Source: Lentinus brumalis
Lineage: Eukaryota; Basidiomycota; Agaricomycetes; Polyporales; Polyporaceae
Assembly: GCA_001792895.1 (NCBI GenBank)
Contig: MARA01000013.1
Span: 310,001 to 374,000 of the forward strand
Reading direction: 5' to 3'
DNA length: 64,000 nucleotides
The position numbers and the translations under genes were made by a program. Position 1 is the first letter of the stretch. Every line of letters begins with the position of its first letter. Under the pieces are notes generated by a model. The model had not been told where the DNA came from and ran no database searches. It was given only the letters and a program-made list of their open reading frames with translations. Below, in pieces: positions 32,511 through 44,491 of the stretch.

Positions 32511-32988
32511 ACTGAGCCTAGCGGGTACTTACTCCTAGGCTCGGGGTCACAAAGCTCTCGCGAGCCGGTCGGAGTTTGATTACGCCTTTGCTGTGTACCA
32601 TGACCTCGCCATACCAATCCGCGGATTCTGTTCTCTACCCACTTCACTGCGAATGTATGCACGCAAACTCGAGTACGACTCAGCAAGTGTAGACCGTCAA
32701 TTTTCAAAGTACTGGCGCGAGTCAACGCATGCTGGCTACATACAGTACCCAGTTACCAGTGCACGCGCACTGCCTTTCGGAGCATAGGCACTTGCGCGTC
32801 GCGATCAGCGTGCATCGACGTCGGCGACGCATGGGCCAGGCGATGCCCGTGGTGCACAGCTAGGTATTTGTGAGTCTCTATGAGTCCAACGTCATCCACG
32901 ACGGTGAAATCGGTGTCGCTTTTACCCGACTGGCGAGATTCATTCGGAGGTACAGCTTTGTAGGGCGACTCGGTCGGGCTTTTGGTCG
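32511..32988. other. Spacer between two mobile elements
   Basis: About 480 bp of sequence between the two inserted elements, with no gene recognised. Confidence 0.4.
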
Positions 32989-32994
32989 GTACGT

Positions 32995-33365
32995 TATGAG
33001 GGGCGCCAGCGGACAAAAACACTCGACTTCAGGTTTAAGTTTAGACTTCGAGTTTGGAGTTCGGCAACTGAACTGAATTTCAGAGTTGAACTTGGCACGT
33101 GATCAGTTCAAGTTCGATTTGTGATTTCGTTTTCGCGCGGGCGTCTCAACTTCCGCTTTCGGTTTCGGTTTCACCTCCTCGACTTCACGACTCTCCATCG
33201 CGACTTCGCCCTATGCGACGCGGTCACTGTGCGCCCTGGCTGATTGACGCCTCCGGCACGCACCGCCGATAACTCCGCAACGCCTCGCAGCTCATCCAAA
33301 TGCGGCAGCCAAGTAAGTACTCTCGAGTAAGTAGTCGACATACGTACATACTTACTCAGTGCCTC
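32995..33365 (+). repeat. Left long terminal inverted repeat
   Basis: Arm of about 370 bp. The reverse complement is found at 34305-34680. Similarity fades after a TACTCAGT block near 33353-33360. Confidence 0.75.
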
Positions 33366-34304
33366 CTCTGTCACGATGAATCAATAGGACTTACTCTGGG
33401 ACCGCGCGTCGCTGGTGTAAGTTGACGATATCCTGGGTTAGCACGGGTGACGTCGACTTCACGCAGCTGCTTCCTTTACAGTTTTCCAGGCACAATCTGT
33501 AGTAGTATTACTAGTCATGCAGATGGTATTGGCAATGGTCCCCGGTTGGGCCTGTAAGGAAGAGTAGTATGCCCTTCAATGATTACTGCATACGAAGCTA
33601 CTTGTGATGGCCACGCCGCCACATGCTCTTCTCGTGGTCTCCCTTACTTAGTCCCTGGACGGACTCTTAATTAGCTACCTCTTCTTGTATTCACGCCGAC
33701 GTCGTTGCCTCCGGCCGCCTCTCTTTCCTCATCCTCTCATTATCGCGTAGTCACCACAGGCACGATCTCCCGCTGCCCTATATACCTCGCTCTCCCTCTT
33801 TGTATATTGTCAGATTTTACGCCAGTGTCCAGCGCCCTCTTCCTGCGCTCTGCTTGTCCGTCTGCCCGACTGTCCCTGTGTTTGACATCGTGCCCATCTG
33901 CGTGAAGCCTCTGCATTCCAAGTACCAAGTGCAGACAGATGATGCCGTCGCGCTGGAGTTCCTTGTGACAACAACTTGCGAGCTTCATGCCTCTAGGCTC
34001 TTGCGACCATGGCATGTGGCCGCACAGATAAGCTGGGGCTTGGTCTGCCCCTCAAATAAGACTGAGTTTGCAGTTACAAGACAGTCAGACCTTTACATGG
34101 AGAAGTCCAAGACTCCCGGGGGCTGGGACACTGCTGCCCGCCTTGCCCGGTACTTACTAGTACAAGCATACTGACTTAGTATCCTCACAAGTTGTCTGCA
34201 TTGCGCATGCGTCAACGCAAAATCACCGCACATTCATACTTCCAATGTGCGGAGGGTTGCATCTGGGTTCTTGAATGGCGAGCAGACTGTGACATCATAC
34301 AGAT

Positions 34305-34680
34305 GAGAAGGTACTGAGTAAGTATGTACGTCGTCGACCGTTACTCGAGCCTGAGTACTTACTTGGCTGCCGCATTTGGATGAGCTGCGAGGCATTGCGG
34401 AGTTATCGGCGGTGCGTGCCTGAGGCGTCAATCAGCCAGGGCGCACAGTGACCGCGTCGCATAGGGCGAAGTCGCGATGGAGAGTCGTGAAGTCGAGGAG
34501 GTGAAACCGAAACCGAAAGCGGAAGTTGAGACGCCCGCGCGAAAACGAAATCACAAATCGAACTTGAACCGATCACGTGCCAAGTTCAACTCTGAAATTC
34601 AGTTCAGTTGCCGAACTCCAAACTCGAAGTCCAAACCCAAACCTGAAGTCGAGTGTTTTTGTCCGCTGGCGCCCCTCATA
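34305..34680 (-). repeat. Right long terminal inverted repeat
   Basis: Arm of about 375 bp, complementary to 32995-33365. The outer end CCCCTCATA directly abuts the GTACGT duplication. Confidence 0.75.
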
Positions 34681-34918
34681 GTACGTTTCCTCTTTGCAAT
34701 CCGATAACGAGAACCCGGAAGGATGCGATGGTAACCAGTGTCATTCACAGAAAGACGTTTGCTTTGTGCGATGGCATTTGTCCCTACAAGTGTTCTTGGG
34801 CGCCGCCTTGCAGGCACGAGTCATGTACCCTTGACTCGCGCGCTCACAGCACTCGCGTAACAGGCAAGACGGCTCCGATCCGACACACTGAAATCTATCG
34901 CCCTGCGCTTCGATCACG

Positions 34919-34927
34919 CTATAAAGG
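34919..34927 (+). promoter_or_regulatory. TATA box for the BCS1-like gene
   Basis: CTATAAAGG, about 105 bp before the ATG at 35030 and about 240 bp after the end of the long-TIR element. Confidence 0.5.
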
Positions 34928-35029
34928 ACGTCTTCGAAATCCTAATACATACGGCACAGGGACTCGTCTCTCTCCCTCAAATCCCATCTCCCAGGCGCAC
35001 GGCTCCTAGCCATCCGATTTGCGCTGACC

Positions 35030-37128
35030 ATGGACGCTGTCAGTATTCTCCAGAGTGTCCTCACCGCAATCCAGTCGGGTTCGGTTTCCTTCAACGGCAC
35101 TGAGGTCCTCACTGCGAACGCCACCGCGCCATTACCCACCGCGGCACCCATCACCCCGCTATCACTCCTACAACTGCCCACCCTCATCGCTCATGTTCTA
35201 TCTCTCTCCGTTGTGCGGGACTGGCTGAAGCTGCTCCTCATCGGTGGTGCTCTCGAGCTCTGCCGCCGCTTCCTGACTTCCTCGTGGAGCGCGGTCAAGA
35301 ACTACTTCTGGATCACGGTTACACTCGAGGAGGGCGATGACTGCGGATGTGAGTACCCTGCAGTCTAAGCTCACGTGGGTCGTGTTCACTTAAGGCGAAT
35401 TTCACAGATTGGCTTTTGTACTGGCTTTCGAAACATCAGGTCTTCCGTAAGCATCGCCCCAACAATCTCTGTGTGCGCAGCTCACGTCTCTCGACTCCAG
35501 GTACCGCCCGGACCCTGGATGTTAGCACCCGGACGTTCCGGATCGACGCTCCAGTGGTGTCGGACTCTGGTGAGGAGGAGTCGACGAAGGGGCGCAACAT
35601 CTCTTTCTTGCCCTCGCTCGACACCACGTATCATCTTTGGTACAACTATCACTACGTCAGCGTCACTCGAAATCAAGTGAATGACGGACCATGGCAGACG
35701 AAGCAGACGCTCCGCATCCAGTACGTTGCGCCTTCGAGATATTCCCAGATACGGGCACTGATCGCTCGCTCAGGATGCTTGCCCGGAACCACGAAGCTCT
35801 CAGGGCTCTTCTCCTCGAAGCCAAGAAGCATTATCTCAACGCCAGCGAAAACATGATCTCTATCTACGTGTCTACCTCGTGAGTACTTTGTCCTGTGTCT
35901 GCTGTGGGAAGGCTTAAGTTAATTTGTTTGTTCAGCGACTACTGGAAGCTCATGTGCACGCAGAACAAGCGTCCCATGAAGTCCATCATCCTGGATCCCG
36001 GGATGATCGAGCTGGTTTTGAACGATGCGAAGGACTTCCTGGCAAGCAAGGATTGGTATGCCGAGCGAGGTCAGTGCCACAGCCACGCCTGCGTGTCTAG
36101 TAGTCGCTGACACCAGTCAAAATCCAGGCATCCCGCACCGCCGTGGATACCTCCTTTACGGCGCTCCGGGTGCTGGGAAGACCTCCCTCATCCACAGCAT
36201 TGCAGGTGAACTCAACCTCGACGTCTACATTCTCTCCCTCACGCGCATGGGCATGGACGACTCGACGCTCAACTCTGTCATCGCCGAGCTCCCGGACAAG
36301 TGCATCGTGCTCGTGGAGGACATCGACGCCGCGTTTCACAAGGGCATCAGGCGCGACATTGCCGATCCGGAGAAGCAGAACCCGGACGCTCCCGAGAAGC
36401 AGGGTCAGCCGCAACAAGAGAAGGATGCCAGCGACTCCATCTCCTCTCGCATCACCCTCAGCGGGCTGCTCAACGCGCTCGACGGCATTGGCGCGCAGGA
36501 GGGCCGCATACTCTTCGCCACGACCAACGACTACAAGGCGCTCGATCCTGCTCTCTGCCGCCCCGGACGTCTAGATCTGCACGTTGAGTTCAAGCTTACC
36601 AGCAAGTACCAGTGTCGCGAGCTCTTCCGGCGGTTCTACCTTCCCTCAGGCGCCGACAAGGATGAGCAGGGGAAGGAGAAGGAGCTGACGGACGAGAAGG
36701 ACTCTGGCTACGGTTCTCCGTCCGGCAGCGTCTCATCCACCTCAGAATCCTCCCCATTGCCATCCACTCCTCCCACCCCTCCATCAACCACCTCCTCATC
36801 TGACTCAGAGTTGTCCGCGACATATGTCGGCATCGCACACTCGTCACGCGGGCCAACGCTCTCGCCCAAGAAGGCGGCGGAGCTCGCGGACCGTTTCGCC
36901 GCGCTCGTGCCCAACCGCGCGTTCTCGATGGCGACGCTGCAGGGGTACCTCATGACATACAAGACGCGCCCGTACGACGCGGTGGACGACGTCGAGGCGT
37001 GGGTAGAGAAAAAGAAGCGCGAGCAGAAGGCGGGGGCGCGCTCGGATGCGCCGTCCTCTGGTGCTGACGATGTCTCAGCCTCTTCGAGTGGGTCGTCACT
37101 TACGGAGGCGAAGACCGAGGAGCCTTGA
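35030..37128 (+). CDS. BCS1-like AAA ATPase
   Basis: Five exons (35030-35348, 35408-35720, 35774-35878, 35936-36069, 36128-37128) give 623 residues; all phases agree and introns are 43-66 nt. The N-terminus has a single hydrophobic segment (about residues 60-85) and then the BCS1 N-terminal region. The AAA domain follows: Walker A GAPGAGKTS (302-310), Walker B CIVLVEDID (ED at 354-355), a Gln/Glu/Lys-rich insertion, then RITLSGLLNALDG, sensor-type ATTND and the arginine-finger stretch CRPGRLD. The tail is Ser/Pro-rich, ending in a basic/acidic low-complexity segment after a small helical domain. Yeast Bcs1 sits in the mitochondrial inner membrane and moves the folded Rieske protein for complex III. 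Agaricomycetes have many paralogues whose role is unknown, so a bc1 role is not certain here. Its 3' end faces DUF6533 copy E. Confidence 0.92.
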
Positions 37129-37451
37129 TCCGGGGTCGGCGATGTATCATTCCAGCTCTTGGAAGACGGCCGAGCGCTATCCAGGGCTCGAGTACATAAC
37201 ACGTACGCTGCCCGCACTGCGCCGAAGCGTCGCTCATCGTATTGCATCTTGCTTTCATCCGTCATGGCTTCAATGATTTGGACAGTAGTAGTAGCATGTT
37301 CGCAACCGTGTATCTGTAATCACCGGGGACACCCAGATGTATATTATCGATATCTTGCATCATCACGAGTACAGCATGGCTTCGCACCTTTCGCAGACAA
37401 GTGAGACGCTCGTGTAACATGCGGACTGCAAGTCACGGAGTGGTATGCACT
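37129..37451. other. Convergent 3' spacer
   Basis: About 320 bp between the stop codons of the BCS1-like gene and DUF6533 copy E. Short AT-richer patches could serve polyadenylation of both genes; no gene seen. Confidence 0.5.
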
Positions 37452-39179
37452 CTAACTGGCCGACGACTGCACGACAATCTGCTCGGTCCTCTCTTCCTCC
37501 TCTATATCTGGGCGCGGATTAGTTTCGTCCAGGTCTGCATGGTCTTCACGAAGGCCATCCGGATCGAGGACGGCCCCGAGGGACCGAATGAAGCTTGGGG
37601 TGCCGTCGTATGGGCCCATCGAGATGTGCAGCGGGTCATCGGAGTCGACTCTGAGGATAGTATGGCTCGCCTCCTGGAGCTGGAGGAGGAAGCGCGACAC
37701 CAGGATCGCGGTCATTCTGTGAATCGAGAGTAACGGTGAGCGAGTATCGTGCATCCATGGCAGCGAGCAACGTACGGGCCCGTGAAGATGGGAACGTAAC
37801 TCGTGTTGTCGGCAGTCAATGCCACCTGTAGGCGAGGGCGGGATGGCGTGCACGTTCAGATCGCTGAGCGTCGCAGCTACTTCGTGGCGGCTTACCGAGA
37901 GAACTTCCAAAGTAAGATGGAGGCCGTTCAGGATTAGAAGAACGCTGACATCCATCATGACGCAAGTAAGTAATTGTCAGACGTGTGTTACTTGAAAGAG
38001 ACGTACACGAAGTAGACGGTTCCTGTAGTATTCCACTCGTACGTCAGCCATGACAGTACCGGGCATGATGCAACGACGCAAGGGCACATACCGTCGCGTA
38101 GGAGGACGTTCGGAAGCGACAGTCTCTTCGACCGTCGGATGCCCCGTAGGACATCTCCGTTGCTCAATTTCGTCCAGGTGATATAAATGAGCAGAATGTC
38201 CGCCACGACAAGCGGCACTCTTGATATAATCGTGACTGCACTTGGGATAAGCAAGGGCTACCGTGAGCAGTGGCAAGCCGACCTACGCCTTGAGTGGTGT
38301 CAGAACCGGTACTTATACGTAAGGTTAGAATGGGGAGCCACACCTCAGGTTCAATGCCGCTGTCGTCTTATCGGTGTACAAGCACCCAAAGGGCGGCGAG
38401 TTTATACCTGACGGCTCTTTGGCTGCCGGGACCTGCGTAGGGAGTCAAGATGGGCATACGATCGCACGCGTATAGGAGCACCATGGACTGACTAGGTTAA
38501 CACCGGCTGGTACGACAGATAATGCGAATATCAGAAGTCCTAGGAGCTTGCTCTTGCTCAGTACGTATCCCCGGAGGGCGGAGAAGGCTGTTCGCAAGAC
38601 ATCAGCCAGGTCGACACGCCGGTCAGGAGCGTAACTCACCAGCCCAGGGAAATATTTGCAGGACGGGGGCTGCGAGGAACGCCTTCTGGAACAAAGAACA
38701 GCTGCGAACAGGAACAATGATCATAGTGCTGCCAACTGCGCAAGGCTGCAGTCATACCTCTGGGAACGGTCAGCGTCTCAACATGGCAGCGATTGCATTG
38801 GGTCATCGCGCACCTCGTCCGAAGGCAATGACGTCAATCCGACCAGCACCAAGACATAGAGTATCAGAGAGATGCCCTTGTTCGCGAAGAACAAGAGGGA
38901 CGCGCCGCTCCATCCGGCGCCCCAGAAATATGCCACTTCTTGATCGAATGTGACAACGGCGTCGTAAATGAATAGAGCTAGGAGGCCATGTCAATGTAGG
39001 GATGAACACTGAACACGGAAGTTGACGAACCTGACGCTGCCAGACCGCAGTACTCGTTGGTGTACCTGTTCAGCGGTGTCGAATTGTGAGACCCAAGAAG
39101 CGACGTAGAGAGTGCAGACGTACAGAATGTCATAGAGCGCCGTGACGGCAGCGGAATAGGCTGCTGCGTCGGAGGACAT
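37452..39179 (-). CDS. DUF6533-type membrane protein (copy E)
   Basis: Minus strand, ATG at 39179 (MSSDAAAYSAAVTALYDIL), stop at 37452. Blocks: LFIYDAVVTFDQEVAYFW and SGASLLFFANKGISLILYVL; CSLFQKAFLAAPVLQIFPWA; AFSALRGYVLSKSKLLGLL and FALSVVPAGVNL; a diverged loop ending SPPFGCLYTDKTTAALNLR; VTIISRVPLVVADILLIYIT and SKRLSLPNVLLRDG; GTVYFVYVSFK; LLILNGLHLTLEVLSV; AILVSRFLLQLQEASHTILR; PSFIRSLGAVLDPDGL, then an acidic tail. In the first signature the usual FDRE is FDQE. The frames are open. It lies tail-to-tail with the intact BCS1-like gene, an arrangement repeated at 51-55 and 58-62 kb with BCS1 relics. Function unknown; membrane protein by prediction. Confidence 0.86.
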
Positions 39180-39258
39180 AGGCGAAGCAGCCGGTTATCG
39201 ATACTTGTGGCTGAGAATGGTGACGGTGGTCATTCGCATCGTGTATTCAGCGGCGCAC

Positions 39259-39264
39259 CTTATA
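39259..39264 (-). promoter_or_regulatory. TATA box for DUF6533 copy E
   Basis: TATAAG on the minus strand, 80 bp upstream of the ATG at 39179. Confidence 0.4.
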
Positions 39265-40542
39265 CTCGTCGAGCACTGAGATGCGACAGCGCCACAGGAA
39301 CTTGAAGGGATTTTTCCATGCTCGTCGACAGCGAACGGGAGGTTAGGATGCAATAGAGCTTCTGAGCTGCGCTTCGAGCTTCGCACATTTACTTGCACCA
39401 TGCCTTCTTGCGTTATTATTGACGGGCTAACGTTTTGCTCCGGTCGGAGCAGTCCTGTATCTCAGAGACAAGATGGAACCCGGACATGGAAGCTATTGGG
39501 AGTAGTGAGATGGCGGCGTTGTGTTGCGGCAACCAGGTGTGATCTTAAGTGGTTGGCCAATAGGTCAGCCGCGATTCTTGCTCAGCGAGTCTTCACATAC
39601 TTTCAGTGTGACTCCGTAGGTGACGGCCAGAAAAACCGAAGCGTGAACCGTGCTGTGCATCTGGGTCGAGTTCCCGCTCGGTTTCGCAGAGCGTCGGGGA
39701 TACCGGTTGGAGTCCTCGGACGGTCACACATCGGCCTGTTGCTGCAGTAGGTACATTTTGTAGACGGGTCTGGGGTCCGAGACTGGCACACACAGGTCAG
39801 CACTCTGACGCGTACGCTCACAGTTTGAGACCTTCCGATTTGGATGTGTGTCAAATCATGACTTGAAGACCCAAAGTAAAAGCGCAAGCAACAGTATCTG
39901 TGGGAGATGTCGTCAGCGACTTTGCTTATTGGGCGGCCTGGCAGCAGGCTCGGAGAGCGCACGTACCTTTGGCCGATGCCTGTACCCCCCAGTCTTACCC
40001 TGTCTCAAAGACCGTATAGACAGCCTGACATCCGACAGTCAAATATCCTGAATATCAAAGACACGATATAAGCAGACGGGATGGCAGAGGAGACATGCTT
40101 GCAGTGGACAAGGTGCGCGATGGTGCGCGACACGCGTCCGAGGATCGAGCGCGTGCGTCGCATCACAAAGCCCGGTGATGGTTTCTACTTGGGTGTAGAG
40201 GCGGGGACGGACCCCGTCGGTTCCAGTTCCACAACGAGATGATTGGTGGTGAAGTAGCCGTCGGATGTCCGATGGACGTCTTCTGCAGCTTACGGGAACA
40301 TCGTTCGTTAAATGAGGGTCAGAGAGCGCTTAGACTGTGTGATAAGTGCATAGGAAACGGAGAGCACAGGACACTTGAGGAGTACAACCTTCCCGGCCCG
40401 GCCCTTGCCCTTTTGCGCGTATGTCACGTACCGCGGGCACTCATGCTCGCGAAGCTTGCCGTGCCTCCCACGTTCGCAGACTGGTCCGTTATATCAAATG
40501 ACATAGGAAGTTATACATCATACTACTCACCTCGAGACGAGC
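39265..40542. other. Intergenic
   Basis: No gene recognised. A TATCCCCGACG core at about 39693-39703 (minus strand) resembles part of the 16-bp block upstream of copies A to C, but it is 510 bp from the copy E start. Confidence 0.4.
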
Positions 40543-42182
40543 CTACGACACAGGTGTCGGCTGCCGTACCAACAGCACCGCAGTCGAATATCCATCCTTC
40601 CCAGGAACGACACCATACGCCGGTCCTCCCTTCCCGTACATCTTGCGGATGTCTCCTACAAGCGCGTCCGGGACTTCGTGCGCGGCAAAGTGCCCGCCCT
40701 TCTCGTGTTCGCCCTCAAAGACGACCTTGCCCAGCATATGCGACCATCTACGCAGCCGAGGTCAGCGAGGGTTGTCTCGACGAGGGCACAAGTGCCAGTC
40801 ACGGGAACGTCACTCACGATTTGGGAAGCTGATCAACCTCGCCCGGGAAGTACGATATGCCCAGCGGTACCGACTGCCACACACATCCGTCGAAGGCGTT
40901 GCCCGTGCCTCCACTGTCCATCTCGTAGTAGATTCGGCCTGCAGCACCAGGTCCTGCCCTCGAGAACCAGTAGATCGACACCCACTCGAGAACTGCACTC
41001 ATCTGTCAGCATCTCGACAAGAGCGTACTCTGAAAGCCTCTTTATCCTCACCTTCGTCGTCCGCCCAGGGATACTTGTCCGACCAACTGACGAGCTTCTC
41101 GTATATCCATGCCAGTAGCCCCACCGGCGAGTCCGTGAGCGCGTACGCGAGGGTCTGCGGTTTCGTAGATTGCACCTCCGAGTACCCTGTGCCCTGTTGC
41201 ATGAATTTATGAGCGATCTGCCACTTTGCCTGCCCTTCCTTGGTGAGTTTCGACAGGAAAGTCGATAAGGCGATCAGGGGATTCTTGAAAAGTGACGGAG
41301 GACCCGCGGGGAGCGGCATATTTGAGTGCCATGCTTTGATGTGCTTGTGTCCGTGGTGGGTGACGGCATGAAGGCCGAGCTGCAAGAGCGCGTCCACTGT
41401 TAGTAAGCATGCCTTCGTACATACAGCAATAGTACTCACGATGTGTCCCCAGTCGCCGCCCTGGTACACTGGCAGGATATCTGCGGTCAGCGAGACCATC
41501 AACTATACGTAGGCATGAAAGGACGCGTACCATATTCGCTGTACCCGAGTGATATCATCAACTTGTTCAGTACCTGTCACGTCGTAGATGTCAGCATAAG
41601 CAGACTCGATACCGCCAACACTGAACAACCGCCACCTCAGCATACTGCGGGCCCTTGAAGCCCATCTTCTTGACGCCGCTGGAAAATCCAAATCCGGGCA
41701 GACTGGGCGCGACAACGTGGAAGCTTGGATGGTCTGGAGACGTGGCAGTCAAAAGAGGCAAGATCTTGCGGACTTCGAGGAAGTGTCCCGGCCCTGCAAT
41801 TTGTGGTGAACACATCATATATGAGCAGGATAAAGAGGGGGAAGCATTTACATCCATGCACGAACAAAAGAGGAATCGCGTCGTCGACATCGCTCCTGTG
41901 ATGAACATAGTGCATGTTCAATATGCCGAAGCCCTCGACCTCGATATCACGGGTAAACATGGGCAGTTCGTTGATCTTTGCTTCCGCCTTTCGCCAGTCG
42001 AACTTGTCCTTCCAGTGCGCGACCAGCCTTTTCACGTCGGTAAGAGGGACTCCATAGTCCCACCCGGCGCCGTCGATCTCGTCAGGAAGGCGGACCAGAT
42101 CGAGTTTCTTGCGAAGCAGTTGCAGATCATCCTCCGGGATGGCCAGCTTGAATGGCTCCTCAGTCAGCGTTGTCGCTGCCAT
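40543..42182 (-). CDS. Epoxide hydrolase (alpha/beta-hydrolase fold)
   Basis: Seven exons on the minus strand (42182-41852, 41793-41636, 41573-41531, 41468-41440, 41379-41052, 40992-40818, 40747-40543) give 422 residues with every phase consistent. The N-terminal region of about 100 residues ([20 protein letters not shown]) is the epoxide-hydrolase N-terminal domain. The oxyanion-hole motif HGWPG is at 109-113, the nucleophile motif QGGDWG has Asp183, and the catalytic histidine lies in GGHFAAHE (His374), preceded by an acidic stretch. The lid region includes [13 protein letters not shown]. The enzyme opens epoxides to vicinal diols through an ester intermediate. No signal peptide is seen, so it is probably cytosolic or microsomal. 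The fourth intron (60 nt) has no stop and keeps frame, so retention would add 20 residues just after the nucleophile motif. Appears intact. Confidence 0.95.
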
Positions 42183-44491
42183 GACAGTCAGATGTGGGAA
42201 AAATCAAGGCGCGTACTCTGCAGCTGAAGCGAGAACACGCGTCCAACCGTCACCGACTGAGACACTGTCTCAGTTCCCGCAATACCGGGAACCGCCAGCT
42301 TGCGCGGCGTGGGCGAGCGAGGACGATCGAGCGATGGTAAAAGTGAGTGTCGAACAGGATTACAAGGGACAACACAGGCCCCATAGCGGAGAATGTTCTC
42401 ATATGTCAAGAGTACTTACTTCTCCCTCGGCCGCGAGGAGAGACTCGGACAAGAGACGCAGAGCGCCCGAGGAGGTTATGGTTGTACGCCCTGGATTACC
42501 TAAGCCCATATTCCTTTGACTCTACTTACCACTCAGTATACCGATTCCAAGCAAGTGGAAGTAACTTCTCTCCTCCTCCGTACAGCCTCCTACTGTTACC
42601 CCTGTCTCAACTGGCCGCCATGGCTTCAACTACGGCCTGACTTGGCCTCAGATGGGACTCCTTGTGCGGCATTTACTGGCCAGCGACAACTCCTACCAAC
42701 GCACTTCCGTGAAGCTCGACTCGCAACACATGTTGCTGTTCGACTCACTGCAGAAAGGCCGAGGAAGGTGTACGATGAGCAAAACCTTCTGGGTTGTTGC
42801 CCCGATGCGCACGTTGCATCTTGCGCGGTGAGTCACAGTTTATATGTGCTTTGTCTTCGCCCACCTTCGATGAACGCCTCTTGGTAGAGCTCGCGGCCCG
42901 GGAGCGGAATTGCAGTAGCGATTCCTCCACTTGTCCATGTACCTCCGATGAAGCAGAACATGTTGAAGGCGACAATTGCCTCAACAAACTTCCCCTCAAG
43001 ACGTCAAAACCGCGCGCGGCCAGTGCAAATTCCACTTTGCTGGGATGCGCGGCTTGTAGCCCAGGCGAATGCGCACCTGTAGAGCGTTCTGCAGAGGGCA
43101 TATGCCGCGGGCAGGCGCGTCCCGACGGAGTCGTTTGTCTCTGAGACATCTTCTCAGAGACAAACTTCTCAGTCGAGGCGCGCGGGCCAGAATTGCTATC
43201 CTCTTGCTCCCCGCATCAGGTTCGACGACTCCATAGGCCCAGGAGCGACCGCCTGTTGACGATGTGGAGAAAACGCCAGGAACAAGCGAGGAGGTGAAAG
43301 GAGTGAGTGCAGTTCGGCCCTCGACGCCCCGTTCTTATATGCGCCTACCACATAGGCAGCATGTACCGTCCACATCTTGCTACCGGTGGCCCTGGCGGCG
43401 CGCGGGTTGCATTGTGCATTCGCTTGCACGTTGAAGCGACGCCACCACGGTCAGTGCGGGTGCTTGATGCCGGCGCGGTGGCCAAAGCTGTCTTGTACAT
43501 GCCACCGGCCACCGTTTCACATCAACGACCTGTACCCGTGCCGCGAGTTCGTCCGATGCTTCTTGTTTTCCTCTCGTCGTAACGATTACTCCTACATACT
43601 TCCGTACTCTAAACAACCGCAGGTCTCACATGTGGCAACACGAACAGCGATTCGCCGGATAATCTGGATAACATTGCTCGAGGATTGGTTCATGTGCCCG
43701 CTGGCCATGGACATGAGAGGTGTGTAGAACAATCGCATGGCGAGCTCGCCCAGGACTGCGTCTTATGACCGTGTACACTCTCCTTGCTCCTCGAGACATA
43801 CTTACGCGTACAGATACTTCGGGATGAAGAGTGGATGACATTGCACAGTTACCTTCTGTGCAGTAACGGGGTATGGCTTCCGACCTCCTACGCCAGCTTG
43901 CGTGATCTGACGTACCCTCAGGAGTTAGTTCAGGAGATCAGACCTCGGTCCTCGTACCTCGTCTAAGTTCCGCGGCCACCCATGATGTTGCCTCACAATC
44001 CCAGCAAGAGGTATGACCTTCACTTGTCTGCCGACGCTCTCACTGCGTAAATGGCAGAATATGATCGTTAGGAAATAGCCTGTTCGACGTTTAAAATGCG
44101 AAGATCATACATACCTTGCGATCCAAAATCGGATACCGCGTCGACCACGTACTTGCGTCACGTTTCCTTGCGGCTGAACGATTCGTTCGACGGTGAGTCT
44201 CCCGGGGTGTTCGACCATGCTCGACGCCAGGTAGGTGGTGCGGGAGATCTTGGTGACCACCGGTAGATCGTAGGCCGACTATAGACCGAGACTTCGAGAG
44301 ACTCTGTGCGATTTGTTCTCGAACAGGCTGTGCGATTCAGCCTTGACCAATCCTAAACGAGATCTATTTCCAGATTTAGCCACAATCCTGCTGGCCACCA
44401 CACTCTCGATTCTCGCTCTACTCGCTCGATATAAGTACTTGTACAATCATGCAACTGGAGTACATGTATAGGTAGAGAAATGCGTAAGACA
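42183..44491. other. Gene-poor stretch
   Basis: No supportable gene. A plus-strand exon-like piece near 42630-42832 (VRHLLASDNSYQRTSVKLD) ends at a GT, but no partner exon was found. An inverted repeat of the block TCTGAGA-N-TCTTCTCAGA is at about 43139-43157. Confidence 0.4.

Larger units (their letters stand above)
32995..34680. mobile_element. Long-TIR DNA transposon-like element
   Basis: A 1686-bp block with inverted repeats of about 370 bp at each end (about 32995-33365 and 34305-34680), near-identical by eye with scattered substitutions and small indels. Both ends begin TATGAGGGGCGCCAGCGGAC. The flanks are a perfect 6-bp direct repeat GTACGT (32989-32994 and 34681-34686), read as a target-site duplication. 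The arms contain many small variants of AAGTTCGAGTTY-like words. The roughly 940-bp middle has no convincing frame and no transposase motif, so it is a long-arm non-autonomous element. TIRs of several hundred bp are usual for MULE-type elements, but those give about 9-bp duplications, so the family is uncertain. It lies about 240 bp upstream of the TATA box of the BCS1-like gene. Confidence 0.8.

Noticed and set aside
42745..43149. Overlapping plus and minus frames at 42.7-43.1 kb as a gene upstream of the epoxide hydrolase
   Set aside because: No motif on either strand and no consistent splicing. The apparent coding signal is equal on both strands.
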